Source: Desulfobacterales bacterium (lineage in GTDB: Bacteria; Desulfobacterota; Desulfobacteria; Desulfobacterales; Desulfosalsimonadaceae). Taken from it: a stretch of DNA of 43,404 nt. Positions 7,976 to 16,986 of the stretch are shown piece by piece. The stretch is from positions 1 to 43,404 of the forward strand of contig JAGYOX010000010.1 in assembly GCA_018399235.1 (NCBI GenBank), read 5' to 3'. The first letter of the stretch is position 1, and each line of letters opens with the position of its first letter. Under the pieces are notes generated by a model that was given only the letters and a program-made list of their open reading frames with translations, ran no database searches and was not told the DNA's origin. Made by a program: the position numbers and the translations under genes.

Positions 7976-10036
7976 CTAACCGATCACACACAGCACATCA
8001 TTCTTTGCCACCGAATCGCCGATCTTGAAATTAATCGACTTGATCGTCCCGCTTGCCGGAGCCGGAAGTGAATTCTCCATCTTCATGGCCTCAAGGACCA
8101 CAACCGTCTCGCCTTCCTCGACGCTGTCATCCACCTGTTTCTCATAGCTGATAATCATACCCGGCATCGGGGCTTTAACCGGGGTCCCTTCGGCAGGGGC
8201 AGCGGTTGACGGTTTGGGTTCCGGCTTGGATTCCGGCTTGGGCGGTGCTGTTTCCTTTTCTTCTTTTTTGGGTGGTGCCTCCGGCGCAGGCGCCCGTTTT
8301 TCAGGCTTAGACGCGGGCTCCGGCAAAGGTTTGGCCGCCGGCTGCTCCCGCCGTACCTCCGGTTTTTGGGCCGGCGATACAGCCCGTGGTGTCACCAGTG
8401 GCGGGCCGCCGGGTTCATCCACGACTACCTCGTAATATTCATCATCAACAAAGACATTAAATGTACGGGAATATTCGCTGGTCTCCGGCTCTTTCTTTTC
8501 AATCAGTTTGCCGGCTTTTGCCTTGGCAACCAGTTCCTCCTCTTTTTTGACATCCTCCATAGTTTTGGGTTTGACCTCATCCGGCGGGGATTCCAAGCCA
8601 TATTTATACTTCAAAAACTTTTTGCCGGTAATGGGATAAAGGGCATAAATCAAAATATCATCGATATCCGTTGAGATGTCCTGAATATCTTCTTTGGCCT
8701 TATCAAGTTCAGATTCAAGCACTTCCGCCGGCCTGCAGGTAATCGGCTCCTCGCCCCGCTCATAGCCTTTAAGCGCCTTCTTCTGGACTTCTGGATCGAT
8801 GGGTGCCGGCGTCTTCCCGTATAAACCATAGCAAAGATCCTTAACCTGTCCGGTAATCATTTTGTAACGCTCATTAGCATCATCAAACAACACGTTATTG
8901 ACCGTCTGGGTGCCGACGATCTGACTGGTGGGAGTGACCAGCGGCACTTGGCCGAGTTCCTTGCGAACGCGGGGCAGCTCTTCATAGACATCGTAAATCC
9001 GGTCCAGCGCATCCATCTGTTTCAACTGGTTGACCAGGTTGGAAAGCATCCCGCCCGGCGTCTGGTGCAAAAGCACGTTGATATCGATGATTGAGACCTT
9101 CGAGTCATCCAGCAAATGCTTATATTTAGGAAGGATCTGTTTCTCCAAAATATTATTGATATCGGCGAGTGCCCGGATATCAAAGCCGGTATCGCGGTTT
9201 GTGCCCAGAAGGGCCATTACCAGCGGCTCGATCGCCGGATGCGAAGTACGGTAGGCATAGCTTGACATACACGTATCAATAATATCTACACCCGCCTCCA
9301 CCGCTTTCAGATGTGTCATGGCCGCCATGCCTGATGTGAAATGGCTGTGCAGATGAATCGGAACGGATGTCTTTTCCTTCAGGGATTTGATCAACTCAAA
9401 AGCGTCGAATGGTGCCAAAAGCCCGGCCATGTCCTTGATGCAAATCGTATCCGCCCCCATATCCTCCAATTCTTTAGCCTTTGACAGATAATAGTCCAGA
9501 TTATAGACGTCACCGCCCATGCGGGGTTCGGTAAGGGAATAGCAGATCGAGCCCTGAAAGTGCTTGCCGCTTTTCTTGATGACTTCCACTACGGTTTCAA
9601 AATTACGGAAATCATTTAATGCATCAAACGTCCGGAAGATATCAATGCCGTTTTCCACCGCCCGCTCGACAAACGCGCGGGCGACGTCATCCGCATAGTT
9701 TCTATAGCCAACCAGGTTCTGGGCCCGAAGCAGCATGGAAAACGGGGTTTTCTTGATATAGCGCTTAAGCGTCCGTATCCGTTCCCAAGGATCTTCATTC
9801 AAAAACCGGTGCATTGAATCAAACGTGGCACCGCCCCATGTTTCCATCCCCCAGAACCCGATATCATCCATCTTTTCAGCCACCGGAATCATGTCTTCAG
9901 TTCGTCCCCGGGTGGCAAAAAGGGACTGGTGGCCGTCGCGCAAGGTCAAGTCCTGAATTTTAACCGGGTTCTCCGCCTTGGAGCGGTCCTTGCGGTAATC
10001 CATCGAGGTCATTTTTGCTTCAAAATGGTCCGTCAT
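7976..10036 (-). CDS. Pyruvate/oxaloacetate carboxyltransferase (5S-type) fused to biotin carrier domain
   Basis: A 686-residue protein. An HMGL-like TIM-barrel carboxyltransferase domain (about residues 25-300; LTLRDGHQS near the start, LHSHFTSGMA and DTCMSSYAYRTSHP for metal and substrate) is followed by the conserved PYC/OADA domain. A long Pro/Ala/Lys/Glu-rich linker (about 530-610) leads to a C-terminal biotinyl domain with EAMKMEN (biotin on Lys652). Start 10036 is preferred because GAGGAG lies 8 nt upstream; an in-frame ATG at 10060 has no such site. No biotin carboxylase domain is present. With MmdA next door this fits the 5S plus 1.3S parts of a methylmalonyl-CoA:pyruvate transcarboxylase. 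A Na+-pumping decarboxylase would need a membrane beta subunit, which is absent here. Confidence 0.9.
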   Translation of the reverse strand: MTDHFEAKMTSMDYRKDRSKAENPVKIQDLTLRDGHQSLFATRGRTEDMIPVAEKMDDIGFWGMETWGGATFDSMHRFLNEDPWERIRTLKRYIKKTPFSMLLRAQNLVGYRNYADDVARAFVERAVENGIDIFRTFDALNDFRNFETVVEVIKKSGKHFQGSICYSLTEPRMGGDVYNLDYYLSKAKELEDMGADTICIKDMAGLLAPFDAFELIKSLKEKTSVPIHLHSHFTSGMAAMTHLKAVEAGVDIIDTCMSSYAYRTSHPAIEPLVMALLGTNRDTGFDIRALADINNILEKQILPKYKHLLDDSKVSIIDINVLLHQTPGGMLSNLVNQLKQMDALDRIYDVYEELPRVRKELGQVPLVTPTSQIVGTQTVNNVLFDDANERYKMITGQVKDLCYGLYGKTPAPIDPEVQKKALKGYERGEEPITCRPAEVLESELDKAKEDIQDISTDIDDILIYALYPITGKKFLKYKYGLESPPDEVKPKTMEDVKKEEELVAKAKAGKLIEKKEPETSEYSRTFNVFVDDEYYEVVVDEPGGPPLVTPRAVSPAQKPEVRREQPAAKPLPEPASKPEKRAPAPEAPPKKEEKETAPPKPESKPEPKPSTAAPAEGTPVKAPMPGMIISYEKQVDDSVEEGETVVVLEAMKMENSLPAPASGTIKSINFKIGDSVAKNDVLCVIG

Positions 10037-10120
10037 ATCTCTTTCTCCTCTTTCGTCCATCGCAGTGGATTAAAACCTAAACTGAGCGTTTCGATTTAGG
10101 TAAACTTGTATCCATAATCA

Positions 10121-10369
10121 TTAGCGTTGCCTTACCATGGCTCTTTGCAGCGCCTTCATCTGCATCAAATTCCGCATATGCATTTGCTGCTGGCGACCGC
10201 TAAGGCCCCATACCACCGGGGCCGCAGCTGGTCTTTCCTCAGCCGGCGTTTCAACAACACCGGCGGCATCCAAGGACTCCGGTTCCATGCTCAAGGCCGC
10301 TTCCTCTTCGAGCTTTATGCAGGCGGCTACTGCCGAGATGGCCGCCGCTTTTTTCGGGTCAGGCTTCAT
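10121..10369 (-). CDS. Small accessory subunit of biotin-dependent (de)carboxylase, putative
   Basis: An 82-residue protein. An Ala-rich N-terminal helix (AAAISAVAACIKLEEEAAL) is followed by a Pro/Ala/Glu linker and a basic C-terminal segment, VVWGLSGRQQQMHMRNLMQ. A W-x3-GRQ-x2-M-x2-R type tail is what I recall in small epsilon/gamma-like subunits encoded beside methylmalonyl-CoA decarboxylase and acyl-CoA carboxylase alpha/beta genes. The position between mmdA and the biotin protein gene agrees. GGAG precedes the ATG. Function as an assembly subunit is inference from position and composition. Confidence 0.65.
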   Translation of the reverse strand: MKPDPKKAAAISAVAACIKLEEEAALSMEPESLDAAGVVETPAEERPAAAPVVWGLSGRQQQMHMRNLMQMKALQRAMVRQR

Positions 10370-10380
10370 CGCATCTCCAG

Positions 10381-10444
10381 TTAGGTATTGGGTATTATTA
10401 GGTATTAGGTATTAGGTATTAGGTATTAGGTATTGGGTATTAGC
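10381..10444. repeat. Heptamer array, TTAGGTA type
   Basis: Two units (TTAGGTA, TTGGGTA), a 3-nt interruption (TTA), five perfect TTAGGTA, one TTGGGTA and a decayed unit. It lies upstream of the small-subunit gene on the minus strand, in the spacer after mmdA. Confidence 0.85.
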
Positions 10445-10483
10445 TGTAACCACCTTACCAAAAACCCAAAAAATGCTCCTTTA

Positions 10484-10518
10484 TCTAGTTTCTAGTTTCC
10501 AGTCTATAGTCTCTAGAC
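10484..10518. repeat. Heptamer array, TCTAGTT type, overlapping mmdA stop
   Basis: TCTAGTT, TCTAGTT, TCCAGTC, TATAGTC, TCTAGAC. The last unit contains the complement of the mmdA stop codon (10513-10515), so the array runs directly into the coding end. Confidence 0.75.
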
Positions 10519-12066
10519 CGGTATATTCCCATGCTTTTTGGGCGGCAGCACCTGCCGCTTGCTGTACATGATTTCAAGGGCCTCAATCAAACGGGGCCGG
10601 GTCTCGCTCGGTATAATCACATCGTCGATATAGCCTCGCCTGGCCGCCCTGTACGGATTGGAAAACAGCTCCCGGTATTCCTCTATTTTTTCCTTGCGCT
10701 TGGCCTCAGGATCATCGGCTTCCTTGATGGTTTTTCGATGAATAATATTGGCCGCCCCTTCCGCCCCCATAACGGCGATCTCTGCAGACGGCCACGCGAA
10801 CACAATGTCTGCGCCAAGATGCTTCGAAGACATGGCAAGATAGGCCCCGCCGTAATCTTTTCTAACGATTAAAAGCAGCTTGGGCACGGTGGCCTCCGAA
10901 TAACACCACAAAAGCTTGGCTCCGTGTCTGATGATCCCGCCCCATTCCTGATTGCTGCCCGGCATGTATCCGGGGACATCCGCGATTGTAAGCAATGGGA
11001 TGTTAAATGCGTCGCAGAACCTTATAAACCGGGTGGCCTTATCCGATGCGTCTATATCCAGGCAGCCCGCCAAAAAATTGGGCTGGTTGGCGATGATGCC
11101 AACGGTTTTGCCGTTTAAGCGGGCAAAGCAGATAACCATGTTTTTGGCATACAGGGCATGGGGTTCAAAATACTCGCCATTGTCTACAATGGACTCGATA
11201 ATGGTTTTCACGTCATAAGCGGTGTTGGCATCGTCCGGAATAAATGTATCCAGGCTTTCCTCCATCCTGTTGGGGTCGTCCCCGGTTTTAACTACCGGCG
11301 GATCCTCCATGTTGTTTAATGGCAAATAGGAAAGCAGCTCCTTAATCTGGTCAATGGCGTGATCTTCAGACTCACAGGCAAAATGGGCAACGCCGCTCTT
11401 TTCATTATGAGTAAGCGCGCCACCCAGGTCTTCAAATGTAATTTCCTCGCCTGTGACCGACTTAATGACCTGCGGGCCGGTGATAAACATATGGCTGGTT
11501 TTTTTCACCATAAAAATCCAGTCCGTCATGGCAGGGGAGTAGACAGCCCCTCCGGCGGTAGGCCCCATAATGGCGGAAATCTGTGGAATAACCCCGGAAC
11601 AGGTAGAGTTCCGGTAAAAAATTTCACCATACCCGCAAAGCGCATCGACACCCTCCTGGATACGGGCACCGCCGGAATCATTAAAGCCGACCACCGGAGC
11701 ACCGGCTTTGTGTGCGAGATCCATTATTTTGCAAATCTTTTTGGCGTGCATCTCACCCAGTGTGCCGGCCCGGGCGGTAAAATCCTGGGAATATGCAAAA
11801 ACAGGCCTATCATTAACATAGCCATACCCCGTCACAACCCCGTCTGCCGCAATGTCGGTTTTATCCATGCCAAAATCCACGCATCGATGTTTGACAAACA
11901 TATCGACTTCCCGGAATGTGCCGGGATCAAACAGCCGATCGAGCCGTTCACGGGCTGTCAACTTGCCCTGATCATGCTGTTTGGAAACAGCCTTCTCTCC
12001 GCCCATTTCCAATGCATTTTTTCTAAGCTTCTTGAGTTTTTCTATTTTCTCGGAATTGCGACCCAT
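10513..12066 (-). CDS. mmdA: Methylmalonyl-CoA carboxyltransferase 12S / propionyl-CoA carboxylase beta-type subunit
   Basis: A 517-residue carboxyltransferase of the crotonase superfamily with an N-terminal and a C-terminal acetyl-CoA carboxylase-like domain. Visible blocks include KLTARERLDRLFD, the acyl-CoA site GGARIQEGVDALCGYGEI, IMGPTAGGAVYSPA with the oxyanion-hole glycines, and DVPGYMPGSNQEWGGIIRHGAK in the second half. It moves carboxyl between methylmalonyl-CoA/propionyl-CoA and biotin. Its ATG overlaps the meaB stop (TAATG), so translation is probably coupled. Together with the 5S-biotin protein it forms a plausible transcarboxylase. A separate biotin carboxylase elsewhere in the genome would instead make it a propionyl-CoA carboxylase. 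Confidence 0.93.
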   Translation of the reverse strand: MGRNSEKIEKLKKLRKNALEMGGEKAVSKQHDQGKLTARERLDRLFDPGTFREVDMFVKHRCVDFGMDKTDIAADGVVTGYGYVNDRPVFAYSQDFTARAGTLGEMHAKKICKIMDLAHKAGAPVVGFNDSGGARIQEGVDALCGYGEIFYRNSTCSGVIPQISAIMGPTAGGAVYSPAMTDWIFMVKKTSHMFITGPQVIKSVTGEEITFEDLGGALTHNEKSGVAHFACESEDHAIDQIKELLSYLPLNNMEDPPVVKTGDDPNRMEESLDTFIPDDANTAYDVKTIIESIVDNGEYFEPHALYAKNMVICFARLNGKTVGIIANQPNFLAGCLDIDASDKATRFIRFCDAFNIPLLTIADVPGYMPGSNQEWGGIIRHGAKLLWCYSEATVPKLLLIVRKDYGGAYLAMSSKHLGADIVFAWPSAEIAVMGAEGAANIIHRKTIKEADDPEAKRKEKIEEYRELFSNPYRAARRGYIDDVIIPSETRPRLIEALEIMYSKRQVLPPKKHGNIPV

Positions 12067-13061
12067 TATTCGTTCCTTTCCTGTCGCCGGGTGAATGTGT
12101 CCAACATATCTTTAACAGCCGCCGTGGGTGTGGTTTCACCGGTTTCTACCGACCGCTTCAACAACGGCAGCTTATGCTTGATTTCAGGAGCAGTGTAGAA
12201 CCACTCCTTCAACCCCTCTTCCAATAAAAAGTGCATCCAATCCAATGCCTGGTGCCTTCGTTTGGCCTCCAATTCACCGGATTCAATCATCCGGCGCCGA
12301 TGCGACAAGACCGTATCCCAGATTTCTTCGATGCCGGCCGTTGTCAGGGCACTGCAGGTCATAACGGGCGGCACCCAGGCTGATGAAGACGGCAACAGCA
12401 GATGAAGGGCATCCGCAAATGCTTTTCTGGTTTTTTCTGCATTTTCCACATTATTCCCATCAGCCTTATTCACCGCAATGGCATCCGCCAGCTCCAGCAC
12501 CCCCCGCTTAATCCCCTGAAGTTCGTCTCCGGCACCGGCCAGAATCAATACCAAAAAAAAATCCACCATGGATGCAACGGAAACTTCTGATTGCCCCACG
12601 CCCACAGTCTCCACAATAATCACATCGTAACCCGCTGCCTCGCAGATTAACATGGATTCCCGCGTTTTTCTGGAGACCCCGCCAAGCGAGCCGCCGGAGG
12701 GGGAAGGTCTTATAAACGCGCTTTCATGCGCTGAGAGCTTTTCCATACGGGTCTTATCCCCCAGGATGCTCCCCCCGCTTTTCGCACTGCTGGGATCAAC
12801 CGCCAGAATGGCCAGTCGATGTCCGTTTTCAACCAGCTTGATCCCCAAGTTTTCAATAAACGTGCTCTTGCCTGATCCGGGTACGCCTGTGATGCCCAGC
12901 CGAATGGCCTCACCCGTATAGGGCAGCAAATGGTCAAGCACGGTTGTGACCAGCTTCTGGTGCGCAGGCAATGAACTCTCAATCAGGGTAATGGTCTTTG
13001 CCAGTACCTTGCGGTCACCGGCCCGGACCCCCTGTATGTAATAGCGGGGGTCCGTCTCCAT
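12066..13061 (-). CDS. meaB: Methylmalonyl-CoA mutase-associated GTPase MeaB
   Basis: A 331-residue G3E-family P-loop GTPase (the family once called ArgK/LAO transporter ATPase) that gates loading and protection of the B12 cofactor of methylmalonyl-CoA mutase. The Walker A is GVPGSGKS at residues 59-66; AVDPSSAKSGGSILGDKTRM, ETVGVGQSE and the base-recognition NKAD follow. It overlaps mcm upstream and mmdA downstream by one base each (TAATG), a tight three-gene coupling that supports the mutase-chaperone role. Confidence 0.95.
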   Translation of the reverse strand: METDPRYYIQGVRAGDRKVLAKTITLIESSLPAHQKLVTTVLDHLLPYTGEAIRLGITGVPGSGKSTFIENLGIKLVENGHRLAILAVDPSSAKSGGSILGDKTRMEKLSAHESAFIRPSPSGGSLGGVSRKTRESMLICEAAGYDVIIVETVGVGQSEVSVASMVDFFLVLILAGAGDELQGIKRGVLELADAIAVNKADGNNVENAEKTRKAFADALHLLLPSSSAWVPPVMTCSALTTAGIEEIWDTVLSHRRRMIESGELEAKRRHQALDWMHFLLEEGLKEWFYTAPEIKHKLPLLKRSVETGETTPTAAVKDMLDTFTRRQERNE

Positions 13062-15187
13062 TAACTCTTCTCCAGCGCGTTTAGCACCTGGTTGGCCGAT
13101 TCCGTAACTTTTGTCCCCGGCCCAAAGACCTTTGAAGCGCCGCAGTCATAAAGAAATTCATAATCCGTGGGCGGGATGATTCCGCCGACGACCACCAGAA
13201 TATCCTCTGCTCCGGCTTTTTTCAATTCGTCAACCAAATCCGGGACCAAAATTTTATGACCAGCCGCCAGGCTTGAGACGCCGACCACATGCACATCATT
13301 TTCAACCGCCATACGGGCGGCTTCCGCCGGGGTCTGGAACATGGGACTGATATCCACATCAAAACCAAGGTCCGCAAAGGCAGTAGCCACCACTTTAATC
13401 CCGCGGTCATGCCCATCCTGGCCCATTTTGGTTACAAGGATCCGTGGCCGCCGGCCCTCTTTTTCCGTAAACTGTTCCGTGCGCTTACGGATGGCGGCGA
13501 TGATTTCGTCATCCTGGTACTCCGCAGCATAAACGCCGGATATGCATTGGGTGGTTGCCACGTAGCGGCCGAATACCTTTTCCATGGCATCGCTTATTTC
13601 GCCAACGGTGGCACGGGCGCGAACCGCTTCAATGCTGGCGTCAAGAAGATTGCCGCCGGATTCTGCGTATTGGGTGATCTTTTCTAATGCCGCCTTGACG
13701 GCACCGGTGTCCCGATTTTCCCGCAGCGTCTTCAGCCGCTCGATCTGCTCATCGCGAACCGCCGCCGATATTTCTCTTACATCAATTTCAGTCTGTTCGT
13801 CCACTTGGTATTTGTTGACCCCGACGATGGTCTCCCTGCCCTGATCAATTTTCGCCTGCCGTTTGGCTGCGGCTTCTTCGATGCGCATTTTTGGCATGCC
13901 GGATTCAATGGCTTTGGCCATGCCGCCGAGTTCCTCGACTTCGTTGATAATTTTTTTGACCTCCTGAGCAATCGACTGCGTAAGGGACTCAACATAATAT
14001 GAGCCGCCCAAGGGGTCGACCACATCGGTTACATGGGATTCCTCCTGGACAATCAACTGCGTGTTCCTGGAAACCCTTGCCGACAGATCCGTAGGCAGGC
14101 TCACCGCCTCATCAAAAGAGTTGGTATGCAGAGACTGAGTGCCGCCGAGAACGGCGGACAGACATTCAAGGGTTGTGCGAATAATATTATTGTATGGATC
14201 CTGCTGCGTAAGGCTCCAGCCCGAGGTCTGGACATGGGTACGAAGCATCAATGACCGGGGGTTTTTGGGGTTAAACCGCTGCATCAGCTCATGCCACAGA
14301 AAACGGGCGGCCCGGAGCATGGCGATTTCCATGAAAAAATTCATGCCAACGCCAAAGAAAAACGAAAGCCTTGGGGCAAAATCATCAATATCAAGGCCCG
14401 CATTCAAGGCGGTTTTCACGTATTCCAAGCCGTCAGCCAGGGTAAATGCGGTCTGCAGCACCGAGTCGGCCCCCGCCTCCATCATATGGTAGCCGCTGAT
14501 ACTGACGGTATTATATTTCGGCATGTTTTTGGAGCAGTAGGCGATGATGTCCGACACGATCCGCATGGACGGCTCCGGCGGATAGATATAGGTATTGCGG
14601 GTAAGGTATTCTTTTAATATATCATTCTGAATCGTGCCCTTAAGCTTTTCCTGCGATACGCCCTGCTCTTCCGCGGCAACGATATATCCGGCGAGAATAG
14701 GCAATACAGCCCCGTTCATGGTCATGGATACAGACATTTCATCAAGCGGAATGCCGTCAAACAGGATCTTCATATCCTCCACCGAATCCACCGGCACCCC
14801 GGCTTTTCCCACATCACCGGCAACACGAGGATGATCCGAGTCGTACCCCCGGTGGGTGGCCAGGTCAAAGGCGATGGAAAGGCCTTTCTGCCCGGCTGCC
14901 AAGCTTTTTCGATAGAATTCATTGGACTCCTTGGCGGTTGAAAACCCGGCATATTGGCGGATCGTCCATGGCCGGTTGGTGTACATGGTCGCGCGTACCC
15001 CCCTCACAAAGGGCTCCATCCCCGGCAATGTATTTTCAAACTCAATATTTTCCAGATCTTCCCTGGTATATAACGGTTTTGTGATAATACCTTCAGGCGT
15101 TCTGCGGTGAAGCGACTCAAGCGGTTTGCCTCTCAGTTCCTTTTCGGCAAGTTCTTCCCATTTGGAAATATCCGTATGTTTACTCAT
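13061..15187 (-). CDS. mcm: Methylmalonyl-CoA mutase, single-chain, adenosylcobalamin-dependent
   Basis: A 708-residue enzyme interconverting (R)-methylmalonyl-CoA and succinyl-CoA. An N-terminal substrate TIM barrel ([34 protein letters not shown]) is joined to a C-terminal B12-binding domain with the cobalt-ligand motif DGHDRG and [12 protein letters not shown]. Catalytic and cofactor domains are in one chain, so a homodimeric form is expected. Some relatives split the cobalamin domain into a second protein. Its stop overlaps the meaB start. It is about 100 bp downstream of mce. Confidence 0.97.
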   Translation of the reverse strand: MSKHTDISKWEELAEKELRGKPLESLHRRTPEGIITKPLYTREDLENIEFENTLPGMEPFVRGVRATMYTNRPWTIRQYAGFSTAKESNEFYRKSLAAGQKGLSIAFDLATHRGYDSDHPRVAGDVGKAGVPVDSVEDMKILFDGIPLDEMSVSMTMNGAVLPILAGYIVAAEEQGVSQEKLKGTIQNDILKEYLTRNTYIYPPEPSMRIVSDIIAYCSKNMPKYNTVSISGYHMMEAGADSVLQTAFTLADGLEYVKTALNAGLDIDDFAPRLSFFFGVGMNFFMEIAMLRAARFLWHELMQRFNPKNPRSLMLRTHVQTSGWSLTQQDPYNNIIRTTLECLSAVLGGTQSLHTNSFDEAVSLPTDLSARVSRNTQLIVQEESHVTDVVDPLGGSYYVESLTQSIAQEVKKIINEVEELGGMAKAIESGMPKMRIEEAAAKRQAKIDQGRETIVGVNKYQVDEQTEIDVREISAAVRDEQIERLKTLRENRDTGAVKAALEKITQYAESGGNLLDASIEAVRARATVGEISDAMEKVFGRYVATTQCISGVYAAEYQDDEIIAAIRKRTEQFTEKEGRRPRILVTKMGQDGHDRGIKVVATAFADLGFDVDISPMFQTPAEAARMAVENDVHVVGVSSLAAGHKILVPDLVDELKKAGAEDILVVVGGIIPPTDYEFLYDCGASKVFGPGTKVTESANQVLNALEKS

Positions 15188-15287
15188 TTCTGTTCTCCAT
15201 TATACTTGTTGATGATTGGAGAGGTTCGTTTCGCTCATGAATTTAATAAAAAGATTAGGTAGCATATTAAATCCAAATGCTAAAGGC

Positions 15288-15689
15288 TTACCTTTCACAT
15301 AGTTCTACCAGCACGCCGTTTGTCGCCTTGGGGTGCAAAAACGCGATTTTTGCCCCGCCGGCGCCCTTACGGGGGGTCTCATCAATCAGGCGCACCCCTT
15401 TTTCCTTAAGTTCCTCCAGGGCCTGATCGATATTTTCCACACGAAACGCCACATGCTGCATACCCTGTCCTTTTTTTTCAATGTATTTGGCGATCGGTCC
15501 ATCCGGGTCGGTTGATTCCAATAGTTCCACCTCGCTTTCACCGACCGGAAAAAAGCCGGTTCTGACTTTCTGATCGGACACCGTTTCATCACCTTCAAAA
15601 GGCAATCCCAAGACATCGGTCCAAAAGGTCTTAGCGTCATCTATGCTGTTAACAGCGATTCCGATATGATCGACTTTGAGCAGTTTCAT
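15288..15689 (-). CDS. mce: Methylmalonyl-CoA epimerase
   Basis: A 133-residue vicinal-oxygen-chelate (glyoxalase-like) protein that interconverts (S)- and (R)-methylmalonyl-CoA. It shows the paired beta-alpha-beta-beta-beta motifs with metal ligands in KVDHIGIAV (His), GMQHVAFRV (His) and a terminal LVELCER (Glu), plus the family block KIAFLHPKATNGVLVEL. The length is standard. It is first in the minus-strand methylmalonyl-CoA block, and the AAGGAG-type site upstream and a palindrome at 15731-15748 mark its promoter region. Confidence 0.94.
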   Translation of the reverse strand: MKLLKVDHIGIAVNSIDDAKTFWTDVLGLPFEGDETVSDQKVRTGFFPVGESEVELLESTDPDGPIAKYIEKKGQGMQHVAFRVENIDQALEELKEKGVRLIDETPRKGAGGAKIAFLHPKATNGVLVELCER

Positions 15690-15730
15690 AAAAACTCCTT
15701 TGTTTATAAATAAAAACGGTTTCTTATTAT

Positions 15731-15779
15731 TTCCATCATTTGATGGAAGATAAATAATAGGCTATAGTGCCATTGTCAA
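15731..15779 (-). promoter_or_regulatory. Candidate promoter and operator of the mce-mcm-meaB-mmdA block
   Basis: On the minus strand a perfect -35 TTGACA (15774-15779) is followed 17 nt later by TATTTA (15751-15756); TATTAT at 15754-15759 is an alternative -10 with a shorter spacer. Immediately downstream, at 15731-15748, is a perfect 8-2-8 palindrome TTCCATCATTTGATGGAA, which would cover the transcription start. A repressor bound there would block initiation. The adjacent TetR protein is an obvious candidate. Confidence 0.5.
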
Positions 15780-15847
15780 CCTAATAATAAACCGTATTTC
15801 AACCCTTGTCAGATTCATTGCTGATGGTTTTGTAAAAAGTCAATATC

Positions 15848-15872
15848 GATGTATGTAAGCTTTACATACATC
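15848..15872. promoter_or_regulatory. Perfect 11-3-11 palindrome after tetR (operator or terminator)
   Basis: Half-sites GATGTATGTAA and TTACATACATC are separated by GCT. The palindrome lies 5 bp past the TetR stop codon. The core GTAA-N3-TTAC is shared with the palindrome upstream of tetR. It has no long T tract on either side, so an operator reading is at least as likely as a terminator. Confidence 0.5.
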
Positions 15873-15876
15873 AAAC

Positions 15877-16518
15877 CTACGCTTTCTTTGTCTTAGCCTG
15901 GATGCCATCAAAAAGTAACAGGCAGAATTTTTCTGTAAGCCGATCCGGATCCAAAGGGCCATCATTGATAATAGCGGGTAAAATAAGATGTTCGATCCCA
16001 CCGAGCACAATCTGCCGGATACTTCTCGCCTCCAGATCTTTCCGGATATCCCCGGTTTTCATACCGTTCTCTATGATTTCTAACATCAGGTTGGTATACT
16101 GCTTTACGATTTCATAGGTTTCGCTGGTGAAATAGCCCGGATAGTTGCGAACCTCCAAAAGCAGTATCTTAGAAAAAACCCGGTCCTGGTCATAAAAATA
16201 GATGGTGCTCCATATAAATTTTCGAAGCTTATTTTTTGTCCCTTCAATCCCTTTCATGCCCCAATTGATCTGCTCTACGAAATTTTCAAGGTATTCATCC
16301 AGCACCGCATGCAAAAGCCCCCTTTTATCCCCGAAATACCGATATATTAGCGATTCGTTCACGCCCGATGTTCTTGAAATTTCGGCGGTTGTTATTGAAC
16401 TGAAATCTTTTTGCGCAAGCAGGTCCCGAAGGGCATTGGCTAGTTTTATACGGCCGGAGGGCTTTGGCAGTTGATCAACAGAAGGTTTTTTTTCTCGTGT
16501 ATTCATATATGGCGACAC
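15877..16518 (-). CDS. TetR/AcrR-family transcriptional regulator
   Basis: A protein of about 213 residues. The N-terminal TetR helix-turn-helix is clear: ALRDLLAQKDFSSITTAEI, SRTSGVNESLIYRYFGDK, then LLHAVLDEYLE. An all-helical ligand-binding domain of about 150 residues follows. The listed start is a GTG; an ATG at 16506 (four codons in) is equally possible, and neither has a strong ribosome-binding site. It lies directly upstream of mce in the same orientation and is flanked by palindromes sharing GTAA-N3-TTAC, so autoregulation and control of the methylmalonyl-CoA block are reasonable inferences. TetR-type regulators of this length often sense acyl-CoAs, but the ligand cannot be read here. 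Confidence 0.88.
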   Translation of the reverse strand: MSPYMNTREKKPSVDQLPKPSGRIKLANALRDLLAQKDFSSITTAEISRTSGVNESLIYRYFGDKRGLLHAVLDEYLENFVEQINWGMKGIEGTKNKLRKFIWSTIYFYDQDRVFSKILLLEVRNYPGYFTSETYEIVKQYTNLMLEIIENGMKTGDIRKDLEARSIRQIVLGGIEHLILPAIINDGPLDPDRLTEKFCLLLFDGIQAKTKKA

Positions 16519-16540
16519 TCAATTTACAGTAATCCTTATA

Positions 16541-16557
16541 TAAGTAAAACTTACTTA
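16541..16557. promoter_or_regulatory. Palindromic candidate operator upstream of tetR
   Basis: TAAGTAAAACTTACTTA is a perfect 7-3-7 palindrome 23 bp upstream of the tetR start. It shares GTAA-N3-TTAC with the palindrome at 15848-15872. Position and symmetry suit autoregulation by TetR. Confidence 0.55.
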
Positions 16558-16649
16558 CAAAGAAGTTATCTGTCAAGTTTTTTGTCTAAAAAATATTTAG
16601 AAGGTTTACGAACCGAAAAATGGAGAGGGGCACATCATTCAGGTGCGAT

Positions 16650-16944
16650 AGGTTAAAGGCACTGAGGCACTAAGGCGATTCAGCCGGTTTTGTCATTTCG
16701 AGCGATAGCGAGAAATCTTTTGCTTGAAGATTCCTCGTCCCTGGCGATCCTCGGAATGACAGTGAGTCAACATGCTAAAATAATTGCATATATTGTTAAG
16801 TTTATTGGAAGGCTGAAGCCTTCCGCTACATGGTTATACAAATTTCGTTAAATAGCTAGGAACCGTGAGCCCTGAACCCTAAACCTTATACCTTGCACCT
16901 TGGACATTAAACCTTAAACCTTAAACCGTGAACCGTGAACTTGA
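16650..16944. repeat. Intergenic repeat cluster between tetR and the GspE-type gene
   Basis: The gap 16558-16986 contains AGGCACTG-type octamers (about 16656-16672), an imperfect palindrome (about 16692-16762; TCATTTCGAGCGATAGCGAG paired with a TCCTCGGAATGACA arm), a GGAAGGCT/AGCCTTCC hairpin (16808-16825), and 12 heptamers at 16861-16944 (for example ACCCTAA, ACCTTAT, ACCTTAA x2, ACCGTGA x2). No gene is supported. Confidence 0.75.
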
Positions 16945-16986
16945 AGTTACTTAGAAACGCCTTTGTTCGGATATCTTGGAAAGGGA

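Noticed and set aside
10381-10518. CRISPR or iteron origin at the heptamer arrays
   Set aside because: Period of 7 nt with no spacers, and no replication gene nearby.
11359-12198. Long antisense frame of 279 codons over mmdA/meaB
   Set aside because: It is a shadow of two well-supported genes on the other strand.
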